Source of the DNA: Gigaspora margarita
Lineage: Eukaryota; Glomeromycota; Glomeromycetes; Diversisporales; Gigasporaceae
Direction: 5' to 3'
DNA: 64,000 bases
Assembly: GCA_009809945.1 (NCBI GenBank)
Contig: WTPW01000553.1
Location: 54,239-118,238, forward strand
This document shows positions 24,721 through 36,720 of the stretch, one piece after another (positions within the stretch are counted from its first letter, which is position 1; every line of letters begins with the position of its first letter). The position numbers were made by a program, and so were the translations under genes. The notes below the pieces were generated by a model. The model worked only from the letters and a program-made list of their open reading frames with translations, did no database searches and was not told the origin of the DNA.

Positions 24721-25018
24721 AAATTCACCCGACCATACACATACGTTAAGTGAAAGTGATATGAATGAATGCTCAAGTACTATTCATACCTTGGTCACAA
24801 ATAAAGCAGTCAAGAATTATGTACCTGTAGCAATTACTAGCATGGTTAGAGAGCTTGCAACAAATGAGTTAGGATTAAATGATAGTATTGAATATCTAAG
24901 ACATAGGGAGGTAGCAAACATAAAATATAAACTTCAGGGGCCTGTGAATGTACATTTAATAGGTAGTTCAAGTCTAGAACAGATAACTATTGAATTACAA
25001 ATAAGTAAATGGAATTAA
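24710..25018 (+). pseudogene. Fragment resembling the N-terminal region of MULE/FAR1-type transposase proteins
   Basis: The frame is open from just after a TGA near 24709 to the TAA at 25016-25018, with Met at 24761. It reads SPDHTHTLSESDMNEC..., then NYVPVAITSMVRELATNELG and YLRHREVANIKYKLQGPVN. The H-x-H / SESD motif followed by an AIT..VRELA segment resembles the N-terminal part of Mutator-like proteins with FAR1-type zinc ligands. That identification is from memory of the family and is moderate at best. No catalytic DDE region follows, so this is a truncated remnant. Confidence 0.4.
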
Positions 25019-26800
25019 CTTACTTATTATTTAAGTAATACATGGTACATTATTAAGGCTAAGCTAGTTTGCAATAAATTACTGTAATTTCTATCATTAA
25101 TTACTGTAAACCATTTGATTAAAAAAGTTATTATCACTCTTTTCTACTGAGTTGGATTTGATTACTTGTAATTTTTTTGTAAGCTGTGTAATTACTATAT
25201 ATATAATTACTTATTTTATTATATTTGTAGAATCCATCTAATATAAATATAATAAAACTATTAAAAAAGTGCTCAAGTTCTGAAAATATAATGAATTTAG
25301 ATGGCTAATCATGAGACTCACAGAGCTTGTAAAAAATCATATAGTAATTAATTCTACTAAATCAAAAGAGCAGCAATAATGCAGTACACAATAATTAAAA
25401 TTAAATTTGTTGGTATTACCATGCCATGATTTTTATTATAAATTTTAGTAAAATATTTTTTTAGAAATTATTTGCTATTCTAGCAGTATGTGATTAAGAT
25501 CATATAAGTTGCATTAGAATTTTTATAATTTTTTATAAGTTACATAAAAAATTTTGCATTACTTACTCTTGTTATTTTGATGACCACAAAGTGGTTAAGG
25601 TTGGAGTAACTTGCATTAGAATTTTTATAGTTTCTATATAGTAAAAGCTTAATTTAGTTTGCATTAGTTATTATTTATTTTGTAAATAATTCTGTTGCAA
25701 AGCCTCACTATTTTTGTGACTACAATTTGTGATTAAGGATTAGTTAGTTTGTATGATCATATTAGAATTATTGTGATTGCTACCACAATATTGGTTAAAG
25801 TTGAGGTAGGTTGCATTGGTATTGTCTTGTATCTTCTATATAGTTGAGTTGGCTTGCATTAGAATTATCAAATTTCTAATTGTAAGTTGCTATAAATATT
25901 TTGTTGTTATAGAACTTGCTATTCTGATAATGATTAAAAAGTGAGTTAGTTTGTATTGGAATTATCATAATTTCTTTTATGAATTACTATAAAAAATACT
26001 GTATTCAACACATAATACATAGTTAGTTAATATTGAGTTGTATTGAAATTACTATAATTTATTTATATCATAATAGAATCAGTTTGCATTAGAATTATTA
26101 TAGTTTATATCATGAGCTACTATAAAAACTTTTGTAGCAAGCCTTACTATTCTGGTGATACACATTTCATAACTCACTAATACATGTTATTAATGTATTA
26201 GTATGTATGTGCACTTTTTATACTGTGGCCTTTTAACAATAATGATATTAATATAGCTTCAATTGATTGTTGATAATGTATAAACATAATCACTAACCAG
26301 ATATCAAATATTTGTATATGAAATTTCATAATTTATTTATTAATACACATATATAAAAAAGCTAATTAACTGGATTTCACAAGGATACAACCATTATAAG
26401 AAATGATTATGTCAATATGCCTGCAATGTATGATAATGTATTCTATTACTAGAAAAACAGACACTGTTAATGTCTGGAGCTAGGATTGTATTTTTGGCTA
26501 TTAGCTAAAAATAAAACTGAAGAATTAGATAAATTGATGATTATCTAATCTAAAATTAGATACAGACAAGATCATACACAAAATCTGGTCTATTACTGCA
26601 CCATAGATCATCCTCCGCTATGCTCCAAACAATTAGTTAAGGCACTTTTTTTATTCACTTAGATAATTAAGAATGGACATACTTGTGATAGCTAGTAATA
26701 ATAATTAAAGCAAATAAATAGAATAAGAAGAATCATATGTAAAATCAATCAATTACCAATTAATTGTATCTTTAATAGTTAAATATATACAAATGAACTG
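25019..26800. other. AT-rich DNA with imperfect TTGCATTAGAATT repeats
   Basis: Variants of GTTTGCATTAGAATTATTATAGTTT recur about every 80-100 bp between 25480 and 26120, suggesting an eroded tandem array. No gene. Confidence 0.5.
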
Positions 26801-26806
26801 AATTAA

Positions 26807-27855
26807 TAAAATATGATGTACTATATTATTTTAAATTACACTTTTGGTACATTTTATTTTTTTAAGCCAGAATATATTTGTATTAAAGATATTGTAAAAT
26901 GTGTTGTAATATATATTATATATTATTTTTAATAATATAAGCAAGTTTGCAGGTTGATAGCATAGTGGTTGTGCTCTCAAGACTACAATTGCAAGGTCAC
27001 TAGTTCGAGCCCTACTGAGAACAAGAAAAACTATATGAGATTACAAGATGAATGAATTTAGCTGGGATTATGATTAAGAATTCAGTCACCTTAAATATAT
27101 ATGATGCTCTTATTAAAAAAGAAGCTTCTAGTAAAATTCTGGTTGAAATTGAATACCTTAAATGAAATTCCGGTTGCTAAAAAGACACTACTAGTGAGAT
27201 TCTAGTTGCCAAAAGATACTACTAGTGAGATTCTGATTAAATTAGAATACCTTTGGCAAATTTTTGGTCAAAAATATTGAACATTACTGGTTAATCCAGT
27301 AGAAATATTAGAATAGTTAACATATATATAGATTATTACAAATATAGGAACCTTGCATATATGGAAGGCCCTATTGATTAAGATTTAATAAAATTGTCAC
27401 TATTTGGCATTTTAACAACAACCAAGTCACCAAGTTTAAAAATAATAATAATAATAATAATAATAATATAAACAAATATATATATATAAGTGTGTGTATA
27501 AAAATGAAAATTTGAAAGTTCTCTTAAATAATTGAAGATTGATATTTTTAAAACTTTTAGTAAAATGAATAATACCCATATTGTATATTGTTAAAAATAA
27601 TTAAATTGCCAATTATCAATTTTTAGAGAATTTTCAAGTTTATATTCTTATGCACTTATTTAATTTAAGATTATAGGTATATACTGGTTTGAAACAAAAT
27701 GGAGATTCATTGATTTGATAATTATTTGCAATTAATATAATAATTGAGCAAGTACCCAGTATTACATAAATGAAATATCATAATATACTGTACAAATCTA
27801 TGCAAAATTAATTAATTATCCAAAATCAGGAGATAATTAGGGATATATTTTTTTA
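26807..27855. repeat. Tandem duplication, unit 1 (SINE-containing)
   Basis: Begins AATTAATAAAATATGATGTA and is collinear with 28015-29387. Unit 1 carries SINE C; unit 2 lacks it. Confidence 0.85.
26941..27461 (+). mobile_element. SINE C with internal pol III boxes, AAT tail and TSD
   Basis: Box A TAGCATAGTGG (26958-26968) fits the tRNA consensus. Box B is AGTTCGAGCCC (27002-27012). A body of about 430 bp leads to an (AAT)n tail at 27442-27461. The flank AATAATATAA stands on both sides (26931-26940, 27462-27471). The tandem copy shows the single, unfilled AATAATATAA at 28142-28151. This is the best-defined SINE in the window. Confidence 0.8.
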
Positions 27856-28014
27856 ACAATAAGAAAATCATTTATCAACATATAATTATGCATGCTAAAT
27901 ATTATATTTCTAGCTAAGGTACTTTTTATCCATATAGTTATGAAATAACAGTATGATCTAATTATTTTTTAAACTTATCTATAATAATCAAGCTTTATAA
28001 TCTGATCACAATTA

Positions 28015-29387
28015 ATAAAATATGATGTACTATATAATTTTAAATTACATTTTTTGTATATTTTATTTTTTTTTAAGCCAGAATAAATTTGCTATAAAAA
28101 ACATTTTGTAAAATGTATTATAAAATATATATATCATTTTTAATAATATAAATAGATAAAATATATATTTATATAAATATATATATATATAAGCATATGC
28201 ATAAGAATAAAATCTTGAAATAATTAATGATTGATGCTTTTAATAATTTTAGTGAAATTGAATACAGTAATACTCATATTTATATTGTTAATGGTTAGGA
28301 GCACACCGTACTACTGGTAGTACATTGTACTATATTGTGACAGTTTTTAAAAACTCATATCTGCTAATTTTAAAATTAAATATCTTTTTAAATATTTTTT
28401 TAAAGTATTTTAATTATATTTAATTATATTTATTATATAATAATAGTTCTAAATATTTTTTAAAATTTTATATAATTTTTTTAAATTTAAAAAATTTGCA
28501 CAAATTTTACTATTAAAATTTCATATATAAAAAGTCAAATCTATTTTTTAAAATTTTAAACTTATATAACTTAAAATATATTGGTTNATATATATAAATT
28601 TTAATTAATTTTAATAAATTACAAAGTTTTTTATAACTTTTATTAAAAATTTTAAACATATTATTTAATATAATTTTTTTTACATTCTATTAAAACTTGA
28701 ATTAACACTATGTGTTACTAAAAATAGTAATGATTTGCAATTAACAGCCTATAAGAGTGATAATATTTTTACANTATAAATAATAATATTTTTTAATAAT
28801 AATAAAATTTTATTATTTTTTTATAAATTAATACTTTTAAATTATAAAATTTATTAATATTTTACAAGATATGAGATTTTAAAAAGTATACTAAATATAG
28901 TACATTAAAAATTTTAAAAAATCAATTTGATCAAAAAAAATTTTTTTCAATAACTTAATTATTAATTGTTAAAAAAAATCAAATAAAACTAAATTAGAAT
29001 ATTAAATAGATTTTTTTATAAATTATTTTTTAAATTTATAATTTTTTGAATTTTTTATGAGTTTTAATAAATGTACTACTAGTAGTACAAAGGGTATACT
29101 TCTATCTATTAAAAAACAATTAAATTGCTGATCATAAATTTTTAGGGAACATTCAAGTTTATATTCAGATAGTTTAAGATTATGATTATAGCATTGTATA
29201 TACCAGTTTGAAACAAAATTAAGATCCATCGATTTGATAATTATTTGCAATTAACATAATAATAGAACAAGTACCCAGTATTACATAAATAAAATATTAT
29301 AATTTACTATATAAATCCATGCAAAATTAATTAATTACCCAAAATTATAAGATAATAAGGAATATTGTTTTTAGAAAAAACTAATTT
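28015..29387. repeat. Tandem duplication, unit 2 (without SINE)
   Basis: Same order of sequence as 26807-27855. It lacks SINE C but has gained another insertion at about 28296-29103. Confidence 0.85.
28296..29103. mobile_element. Insertion with GTACTACTAGTAGTAC-type ends
   Basis: Absent from unit 1 of the tandem duplication. The left end region is CCGTACTACTGGTAGTACAT; the right is ATGTACTACTAGTAGTAC with AAAGGGTATAC. The interior is AT-rich with single Ns at 28587 and 28774. Exact borders and TSD are unresolved. Confidence 0.55.
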
Positions 29388-29399
29388 ACCACCTAGTAT

Positions 29400-29640
29400 A
29401 TTAAAAATAGGTGTTTGTGTAACATGTTTATTAAAATAATTTTTATCAAATAAACAAAGAAATAAACAAAATTTTAACTAATATTGGAGTTAGGGTTAAG
29501 GCCTGGAATAGATAGGGGCATATTTTATATCAAAATTTTATGAAGAATTTTTTTTATTAGAGCTCTAAAGATGATTTTGTAAACAAAATTTTAAGATATC
29601 ATTAATTTTTGTTTTTGCTTTATTTTTGTTGTACAAACAA
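29400..29640. mobile_element. Decayed TTAGGG-core MITE
   Basis: Shows GGAGTTAGGGTTAAGGCC, then taggggcatatttta and aagatatcattaa, as in the 22-23 kb family. The left end ACCACCTAGTATATT is eroded. The 29652 MITE abuts its right side. Confidence 0.5.
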
Positions 29641-29651
29641 CGATCTATATA

Positions 29652-29972
29652 TGGGGTGTTACATATTAAAACAGCCCTTTTTTACATATATTTTATTTTG
29701 AGATAATTGAGTTTAATCATTTGTTTTGATTTTTGGACTGATCCGGGATTAATTAATTTCACGATTTTGATTGGTCAAATGTAACAGGTGACTATCGGGT
29801 AATCTCGTGTTGTGTTGGCCTCTTGTAATTTTTCTTTTACATTTATCTTGATTATTTATTATGCAAATCGACTTTCATTTATAATTGAAAAATATCGATC
29901 ATGTCAAAATCTAATGAAAACTCATTTTTCAAAAAATTGCAAAAAAGGGCTGTTTTAATACGTAACACCCCA
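29652..29972. mobile_element. MITE with TGGGGTGTTAC ends, copy 1
   Basis: TGGGGTGTTACATATTAAAA and its inverted partner TTTTAATACGTAACACCCCA enclose 321 bp, flanked by TA on both sides. The subterminal AGCCCTTTTTT(G/A)CA is also inverted. A second copy is at 56605-56945 inside the hAT element. The TA TSD suggests a mariner-like origin. Confidence 0.75.
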
Positions 29973-30061
29973 TATGATCTACTAAGTGCATTTAATTCAA
30001 TATTTTGATTAGCTTTATATTTGTTTTGTATAACCAAGTGTTAATATACCTAGTGTCCAAA

Positions 30062-30545
30062 TAGAAATTGCCTTGTTTTTATAACAATAACTAGTCTTAT
30101 TCTTTAACATCTCCCACTTCTGCGGATTTAGACAATATTTGAATGCTTTCTTCTCGTCCTCTTCTACCACTCCAATTCCTCCTTCATAACATGCACTGAG
30201 TGCATATATATCTCTTATTTTTGCTAATACATGTGCGCTTTACGTTTATTCGTTTCAACATCCATTCCATTAACATAACAGTATCCAACATTACACGTTC
30301 CAGCAGCGTTTCCCATCTCTGCGGGTTTTTGGTAATAAACAAATGCCTTAAGGAAATCCATTTCAACCCCAATTCCATGATAATAACAATTTCCAACATT
30401 ACACATTCCAGGAGCGTTCCTCATCTCGTCATCTTTAAGATATAATTCAAATGTCTTACGTTCATCCTTTTTTATGCCAATACCTTTTAGTAATTATCAG
30501 CAAGCTTATTAGTTCTCGATGATGTCAATTGGCCCATATTGAAGG
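30062..30545 (-). pseudogene. 5' fragment of a Sel1-repeat/kinase gene
   Basis: Reading on the minus strand from about 30536, the start region matches the intact gene at 32907 (MGQLTSS.TNKLADN against MDQLTSS.INKLADN). A TAA replaces a glutamine codon soon after, and frames then shift. Three to four Sel1 units are recognisable (GTCNVGNCYYHGIGVEMD; GTCNVGYCYVNGMDVETN). The kinase half is missing. The upstream 100 bp also matches the intact gene's upstream region, so the promoter was duplicated too. Confidence 0.8.
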
Positions 30546-30939
30546 TTTAAGCATGAAAAATTATCCGTTTGTCAATTTGATATTTTTTTTAAAAAAAATT
30601 TAATGTTCAGAATATAAAGTAATACAATCTATAACAATTCGCATACCGATACGGATTGAACTTTACACAAAATCATATTGTCATGCAGATTACACAAAAA
30701 TAGGCTGCATTAATTCCTTATAATAAGACAGAGTTGGGGATAACGGTGTCAAATAGCCATCAAAAACGTAACTTTTAATGGTGCTTGGCACATGATACTC
30801 CTTTAATATATAGTATAAGATAAGATTTATGCATTGTTATAAATTTATTTAAAATTTAAGTGTTTAATAAATAAGGCTTCAGCCTTATGAAACGGCATGC
30901 CGTTTTACTAGTAAATATATAGTAATATTAATTTATTTG
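30546..30939. other. Intergenic region between the Sel1 fragment and the kinase gene 3' end
   Basis: The first 180 bp match the upstream region of the intact gene. The rest is AT-rich, with nothing recognised beyond a short palindrome AAACGGCATGCCGTTT near 30890. Confidence 0.5.
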
Positions 30940-32907
30940 TTAAATATATGGAACTTCTACAGTATCCACAGGCTTACTAATTTTCAGTTTTGAAAGACTT
31001 TTGTTGATTTCGGTTATATTATAAGCTTTACTTGTATATACATTTTTTAAATTTTCTTTAATTGTTGACAATTTTTTATTAATCTCATCACTTTCTAAAA
31101 ATTGTATTTTAATTTTGTTTTCGATTTCACTTCCAATTGTATTTAACCATTCATTCAGTTTAATAATAATTTCACTGGATTTTGGACATTTTTTTGGATC
31201 TGAATCCATGCATTGGTTTGCTAATTCAATATAACAAACAGGAATTCCTTGTCCAAATTTTGGCTGTAGTCCTTTACAAATTTTTATTACGAGGTCGATA
31301 TCAAATTTATAACCATTAAAAGGTCTTTGACCAGTTGCTATTTCCACCATAATTATTCTGAATGAATAAACATCTGAAGCTTGAGTATATGGTTGTTTGT
31401 AAAAGAGCTCCGGTGCAATATAAGGTAAAACTCCATGAATATGTTCTTCTTGTTCCTTTTCATCAAGCGGTTTTGATAAACCTAGATCGGTAATATATGC
31501 TTCATAATCTTCTTTCAACAGAATATTTCCAGGATGAATGTCTCGGTATAAATATTTTTTAGAATGAATACGATCAAGATTGGATATAATATCATGGAGT
31601 ATCTTTAATTTGAGTTTCCATTCAAATTTAAAGATATCATTAAGGTTTTTTTGCAATGAACCATATTTTGCATAGCTAAGCACTAAAATGTAATCATTTG
31701 TTTTTTCATCTCTTGATATTCCTAAATATTGGTCTAAACTATGGCAAGCTTTCAACTAAAAAAAACAAATTAAATTAATATATTTAATCAAATATAATTT
31801 TTAAAAATAAAACAATATACAAAAATATTAATATAATACCTCTTTTATAAATGGTTCTCTATTTTTATTTGAATCTTTTACAAACTTAATTGCCACTTCT
31901 TCATATGATCCATAGTCATTTAAATATTTTGTTTTGAAAATGGTAGAAAAGCCTCCTTTACCTATCTCTTCAATATTTTCAAATTTTTCAAATGGTATCC
32001 AATGAAAATATTCTTGTTTTCTGTTAGCGGTAGTTTGTTCAGTAATAGCTGATTTTAAATACCATTCAAAAGCAATATCTACATTCTTTTCAACAAAAAT
32101 TCCATTTTGATAAAATTCGCCAACACAGTACATTCCATCAGCGTATCCCATCTCTGCTGATTTTTTAAAATACTCTAAAGCTTTACATTCATCTTTTATA
32201 ACTCCCCATCTATAACGATAACAATTTCCTACACCATACGCCCCCATAGCATACCCCATATCAGCAGATTTTTTATAATATTCGAATGCTTTATATTTAT
32301 CTTCTTTAACTTCAATTCCATCATGATAGCAATAACCGACATTAACTGTTCCAATAACATCACCCATATTAGCAGATTTTTGAAGATATTCGAATGCCTT
32401 ATGTTCATTCTTTTCGACACCTTCTCCATACTGATAACAAATTCCAACTTCTCTTATTCCCTTAATATCTCCCATCTCCGCAGATTTTAGATAATATTCA
32501 AAAGCTTTCTTTTCATCCTCTTCTACTTCGCCAATTCCTATATAATAACATTTACCTAGTGCAAATATACCTCCCATTTTTGCTGATTTTTGATAATACA
32601 TGTCTGCTTTACGAGTATTCGTTTCAACACCGATTCCAAATTCATAACAGTATCCAACATTACATGTTCCAGCTGCATTTCCTAGCTCTGCAGATTTTTG
32701 GTAATAAACAAATGCTTTACATAAATCCCTTTCAACTCCGATTCCATAATAATAACAATTTCCAACATTGCACGTTCCAGCAGCATTCCCCATCTCGTCA
32801 TCTTTAAGATATAATTCAAACGTCTTACTTTCATCCTTCTCTATGCCAATACCTTTTTGATTATTATCAGCAAGCTTATTAATTCCTGACGATGTCAATT
32901 GGTCCAT
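30940..32907 (-). CDS. Sel1-repeat protein with C-terminal TKL-like protein kinase domain
   Basis: Two exons, 32907-31840 and 31755-30940, with an 84-bp GT-AG intron falling between codons; 627 aa. Residues 1-300 hold about eight Sel1 (TPR-like) repeats of the form A.GTCNVG.CYY.GIGVE.D..KAF.YY.KSAEMGN, an alpha-helical protein-binding solenoid. The kinase follows: glycine loop GKGGFSTIFK (about 316), VAIK lysine (about 341), catalytic loop YRDIHPGN with Asp about 428 (Tyr instead of the usual His), DLG magnesium motif (about 446), APE (about 471) and SDVYSFRIIMVEIATGQRPF. Key Lys and Asp residues are present, so activity is plausible. Such Sel1/kinase genes are greatly expanded in arbuscular mycorrhizal fungi (established); the signalling role here is unknown. 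Two broken relatives flank it. Confidence 0.9.
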
Positions 32908-33375
32908 GTTGAAGGTTTAAACATGAAAAATTATTCGTTTGTCAATTTAATATTTTTTATTGAAAAGAATTTAAAGTTTAAACTATAAATTGTTTTAAGT
33001 AATTGAGGTAATACAATCTAAAACAGTTACAGATCAGATCGAATTTTACATAAAATCATATGATCATACAGATCACACAAAACTAAAAAAATTAGACACA
33101 GTTGATTAGGTGTCACATTGGGGTTTCACACTGACTAATTGTCATAATCAAAACTATGTCGGTTACATTGATCATTTTATTATGATCAAATTTTTATCAA
33201 CAAATTTTCGATATAATTTTGCTTTACTTTATTATAAAGAAAAGTGCAAAATTTTAAAGTTGTCACATAAATATGGCGCTGATTTTTCAGATTTTTTTTT
33301 TAATTGAAATTGTTTGTCAGAACTGTTCAAATTAACTATTATTTTTCGTTAAAATTCTAATTAAGTTCCTGATTT
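32908..33375. promoter_or_regulatory. Upstream region of the Sel1/kinase gene
   Basis: AT-rich. The first 180 bp resemble 30546-30720 upstream of the truncated relative, so this part was duplicated with the gene and probably contains the promoter (inference). No TATA element can be singled out in such AT-rich DNA. Confidence 0.35.
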
Positions 33376-34849
33376 GTTAAATTCATCTGTAACTTCTATA
33401 ATATCTGCAGTTTTACTAATTTTCAGTTTTGAAAAACTTTTATTAATTTCTGTTATATCTTAAGGTTTACTTGTATATACATTTTTATCTTTTCTTTAGT
33501 TATTGACAATTTTTTATAATCTAATCACGTTCTAAAAATTGTCTTTTAATTTTGTTTTCGATTTCACATTCAATTATTTTTAGCCATTCATTCAGTTTGA
33601 TAATCATTTCACTAGATTTTGGACGTTTTTCTGGATATGAATCCATGCATTGGTTTGCTAATTCTATATAACAATCAGGAATTCTTGGTCCAAATTTTGA
33701 CCGTAGTCCTTTACAAATTTTATTACAAGATCGATATCAAAATTTATAATCATTAAAAAGTTTTACCAGTTGTTAAATCTATCATGATTATCCCGAACGA
33801 ATGAATATCTAAGCTTGAGTATATATATATGTTTTTTAAAGAGCTCTGGTGCAATATAAGGTAAAACTCCATGAATATGTTCTTCTTGTTCCTTTTCTCA
33901 AGCGGTTTTGATAAACCTAGATCGGTAATATATACTTCATAATCTTTTAACAGAATATTTCCAGTATGAATATCTTGATGTAAATGTTTTTTTTATAATG
34001 AATACGTTCAATATTGGATATAATATCACTGAGTATATTTAATTTGAGTTTACATTCAAATTTAAAGATAACAGTTAGGTTTTTGCTAAATGAACCACAT
34101 TTTGCAAAACTAAGTACTAAAATGAAATCTTTTGCTTTTATTTCTTGATATTCCTAAATATTGATTTAAGCTATAGCAAGCTTTCAACTAAAAAACAAAT
34201 AAATTAATATTTTTAACAAATATAATTTTTTAAAAAATAAAATAATATTCAAAAATATTAATATAATACATCTTTTATAAATGGTTTTCTATTTTATTGG
34301 AATCTTTTGAAAACGGTAGAATAGCCTCTATTTCTTCATCATTTTCAATATTTCAAATGGTATCCAATGAAAATATTCTAGTTTTTTGTTACTGGAATAT
34401 TGATCAGTAATAGCTGATTTTAAATACCATTCAAAAGCAATATCTAAATTTTTTCAACATAATTCCATCTTGATAAGATTCGCCAGTACAGTACATTCCA
34501 TCGGGCTCTGCTGATTGTTTATAATACTCGAACGCTTTACATTCATCTTTTATAACTCTTTCTCCATAATGATAACAATGTCCTAAATTATACATCCCTA
34601 TACTATACCCCATATCTGCAGATTTTTATAATATTCAAATAGGTTCTTCTAGGCATCTCTAGCTAGAGATATATAACTATATATCTCTGGCCTTTCAACC
34701 AATTAAAATTCAAAAAAGTCACGTGATCTCCATTTTTGTTGATCACCCGATCGTATGATAACGCCAGACAGGTTGGCTACTTTTGTGTAACCTGGAATCA
34801 CGATCGTCGGTCGAACAATTTATAGAAAAGAAAAAATAAAAAATTTCAA

Positions 34850-36720
34850 ATATTTAAGCAAAGATATCTTCACAATCACCTGGCCAAATTCGATGAATTT
34901 TTTTTATTTGAATTCTATGGATCCATAGAATTCAAATAAAAATTTTCATAGAATTTGGTCGGTGGTTGTGGAGATATCTTCGCTTGAATTTTTAAAAAAA
35001 TTGGCATAACTTCTATTTTGATAGACATTTTGACTTTTCTCTAACTTTTAACGAAAATATCTCTACAACCAACTGACAAAATTCGATGAAAATTTTTTTA
35101 TTTGAATTCTATGAATCCATAGAATTCAAATAAAAAATTTTTATAGAATTTGGTCAGGTGGTTGTGGAGATATCTTCGCTCAAATTTTTTAAAAAAATCG
35201 GTATAGCTTCTATTTTGATAGACGCTTTGACTTTTCTCTAACTTTTAGCGAAGATATCTCTACAACCACCAACCAAATTCGATAAAATTTTTTTATTTAA
35301 ATTCTATGAATCCATAGAATTCAAATAAAAATTTTTTTATCGAATTTGGTCAGGTGGTTGTGGAGATATCTTCGCTTGAATTTTTTAAAAAAATCGGTAT
35401 AGCTTCTGTTTTGATAGACGTTTTGACTTTTCTCTAACTTTTAGCAAAGATATCTCAACAACCACTGACCAAATTTGATAATTTTTTTTTATTTGAATTC
35501 TATGAATCTATAGAATTCAAATAAAAAATTTTCATCAAATTTAGTCAGGCGGTTGTGGAGATATCTTCGCTCAAAGTTTTTGAAAAAATCAGTGTAGCTT
35601 CTATTTTTATAGACGTTTTGATTTTTCTCTAACTTTTAGCGAAAATATTTTTACAACTACTAACCAAATTCGATAAATTTTTTTTATTTGAATTCTATGG
35701 ATCCATAAAATTCAAATACAAAAATTTTCATCGAATTTGATCAGGTGGTTAGGCGAGACCAACTGGATTCGGTGTTTTACATTACCCCCTCCTTAGAGTC
35801 CCCCCTCTCCCTTATAGTAAAAAAAATTTAGATAAATATATATAGGGCTTCGGGATATTTCAGAAAATTTTTACAGTCACGGAACAATCCGGAAAAAAAT
35901 TTTTCGAAAAAAAATTTTTTAAAATTTTACTATGTGAACCACCCTCTCCCCCCTCCTCCCTCCTCTGGAGGGGAGGGGGGTAATGTAAAACACTGAATCC
36001 AGTTGGTCTCGCCTTATGGAGATATCTTTGCTCAAAGTTTTTTAAAAAATCAGCATAGCTTCTATATTAATAGACATTTTGACTTTTCTCTAAATTTTAG
36101 CAAAGATATCTCTACAACCACCTGACCAAATTCGATGGAAACTTTTTATTTGATATGGATCCATAGAATTCAAATAAAAAAATTTTACGAATTTGGTCAA
36201 GTGGTTGTGGAGATATCTTCGCTCAAAGTTTTTAAAAAAATCGTTGTAGCTTCTATATTGATAGATGTTTTGACTTTTCTCTAAATTTTAGCGAAGATAT
36301 CTCTACAATCACCTGACCAAATTTGATAAAAATTTTTTTATTTGAATTCTATGGATACATAGAATTCAAATAAAAAAATTTTCACCGAATTTGGTCAGGT
36401 TGTTGTGGAGATATCTTCGCTCAAATTTTTTAAAAAAATGGGCATAGCTTCTATATTGATAGATGTTTTGACTTTTCTCTAACTTTTAGCGAAGATATCT
36501 CTACAAACTACCAACCAAATTCGATAATTTTTTTTTATTTGAATTCTATGGATCCATAGAATTTAAATAAAAAATTTTCATCAAATTTGATCAGGCGGTT
36601 GTGGAGATATCTTTGCTAAAAGTTTTTAAAAAATCAGCGTAGCTTCTACTTTGATAGATGTTTTGACTTTTCTTTAACTTTTAGCGAAAATATCTTTACA
36701 ACTACCTAACCAAAAATTTA
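34850..36720. repeat. Satellite of palindromic units, period about 190-197 bp
   Basis: About nine units. Each unit is an inverted repeat: AGCGAAGATATCTCTACAAC and CCACCTGACCAAATTCGAT, then ATTTGAATTCTATGGATCCA at the centre, then the mirror image out to GTTGTGGAGATATCTTCGCT. A non-palindromic spacer containing GCTTCTATTTTGATAGACG and TTTTGACTTTTCTCTAAC follows. Spacer markers fall near 35041, 35238, 35433, 35629 and, after a nested MITE, 36080-36660. Confidence 0.85.
35752..36013. mobile_element. PIF/Harbinger-like MITE in the hairpin satellite
   Basis: GGCGAGACCAACTGGATTC on the left is mirrored by GAATCCAGTTGGTCTCGCC on the right, and the inverted ends continue for about 45 bp (GTGTTTTACATTACCCCC). 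It is flanked by TTA (35749-35751, 36014-36016), the PIF/Harbinger target. The satellite unit is disrupted exactly here (ggtggtt / atggagatatc). C-rich tracts (CCCCCTCC) near both ends stand out in the AT-rich context. Confidence 0.85.

Noticed and set aside
26950-27020. tRNA gene
   Set aside because: Boxes A and B are present, but the sequence does not close an acceptor stem and is followed by a SINE body and AAT tail with TSD.
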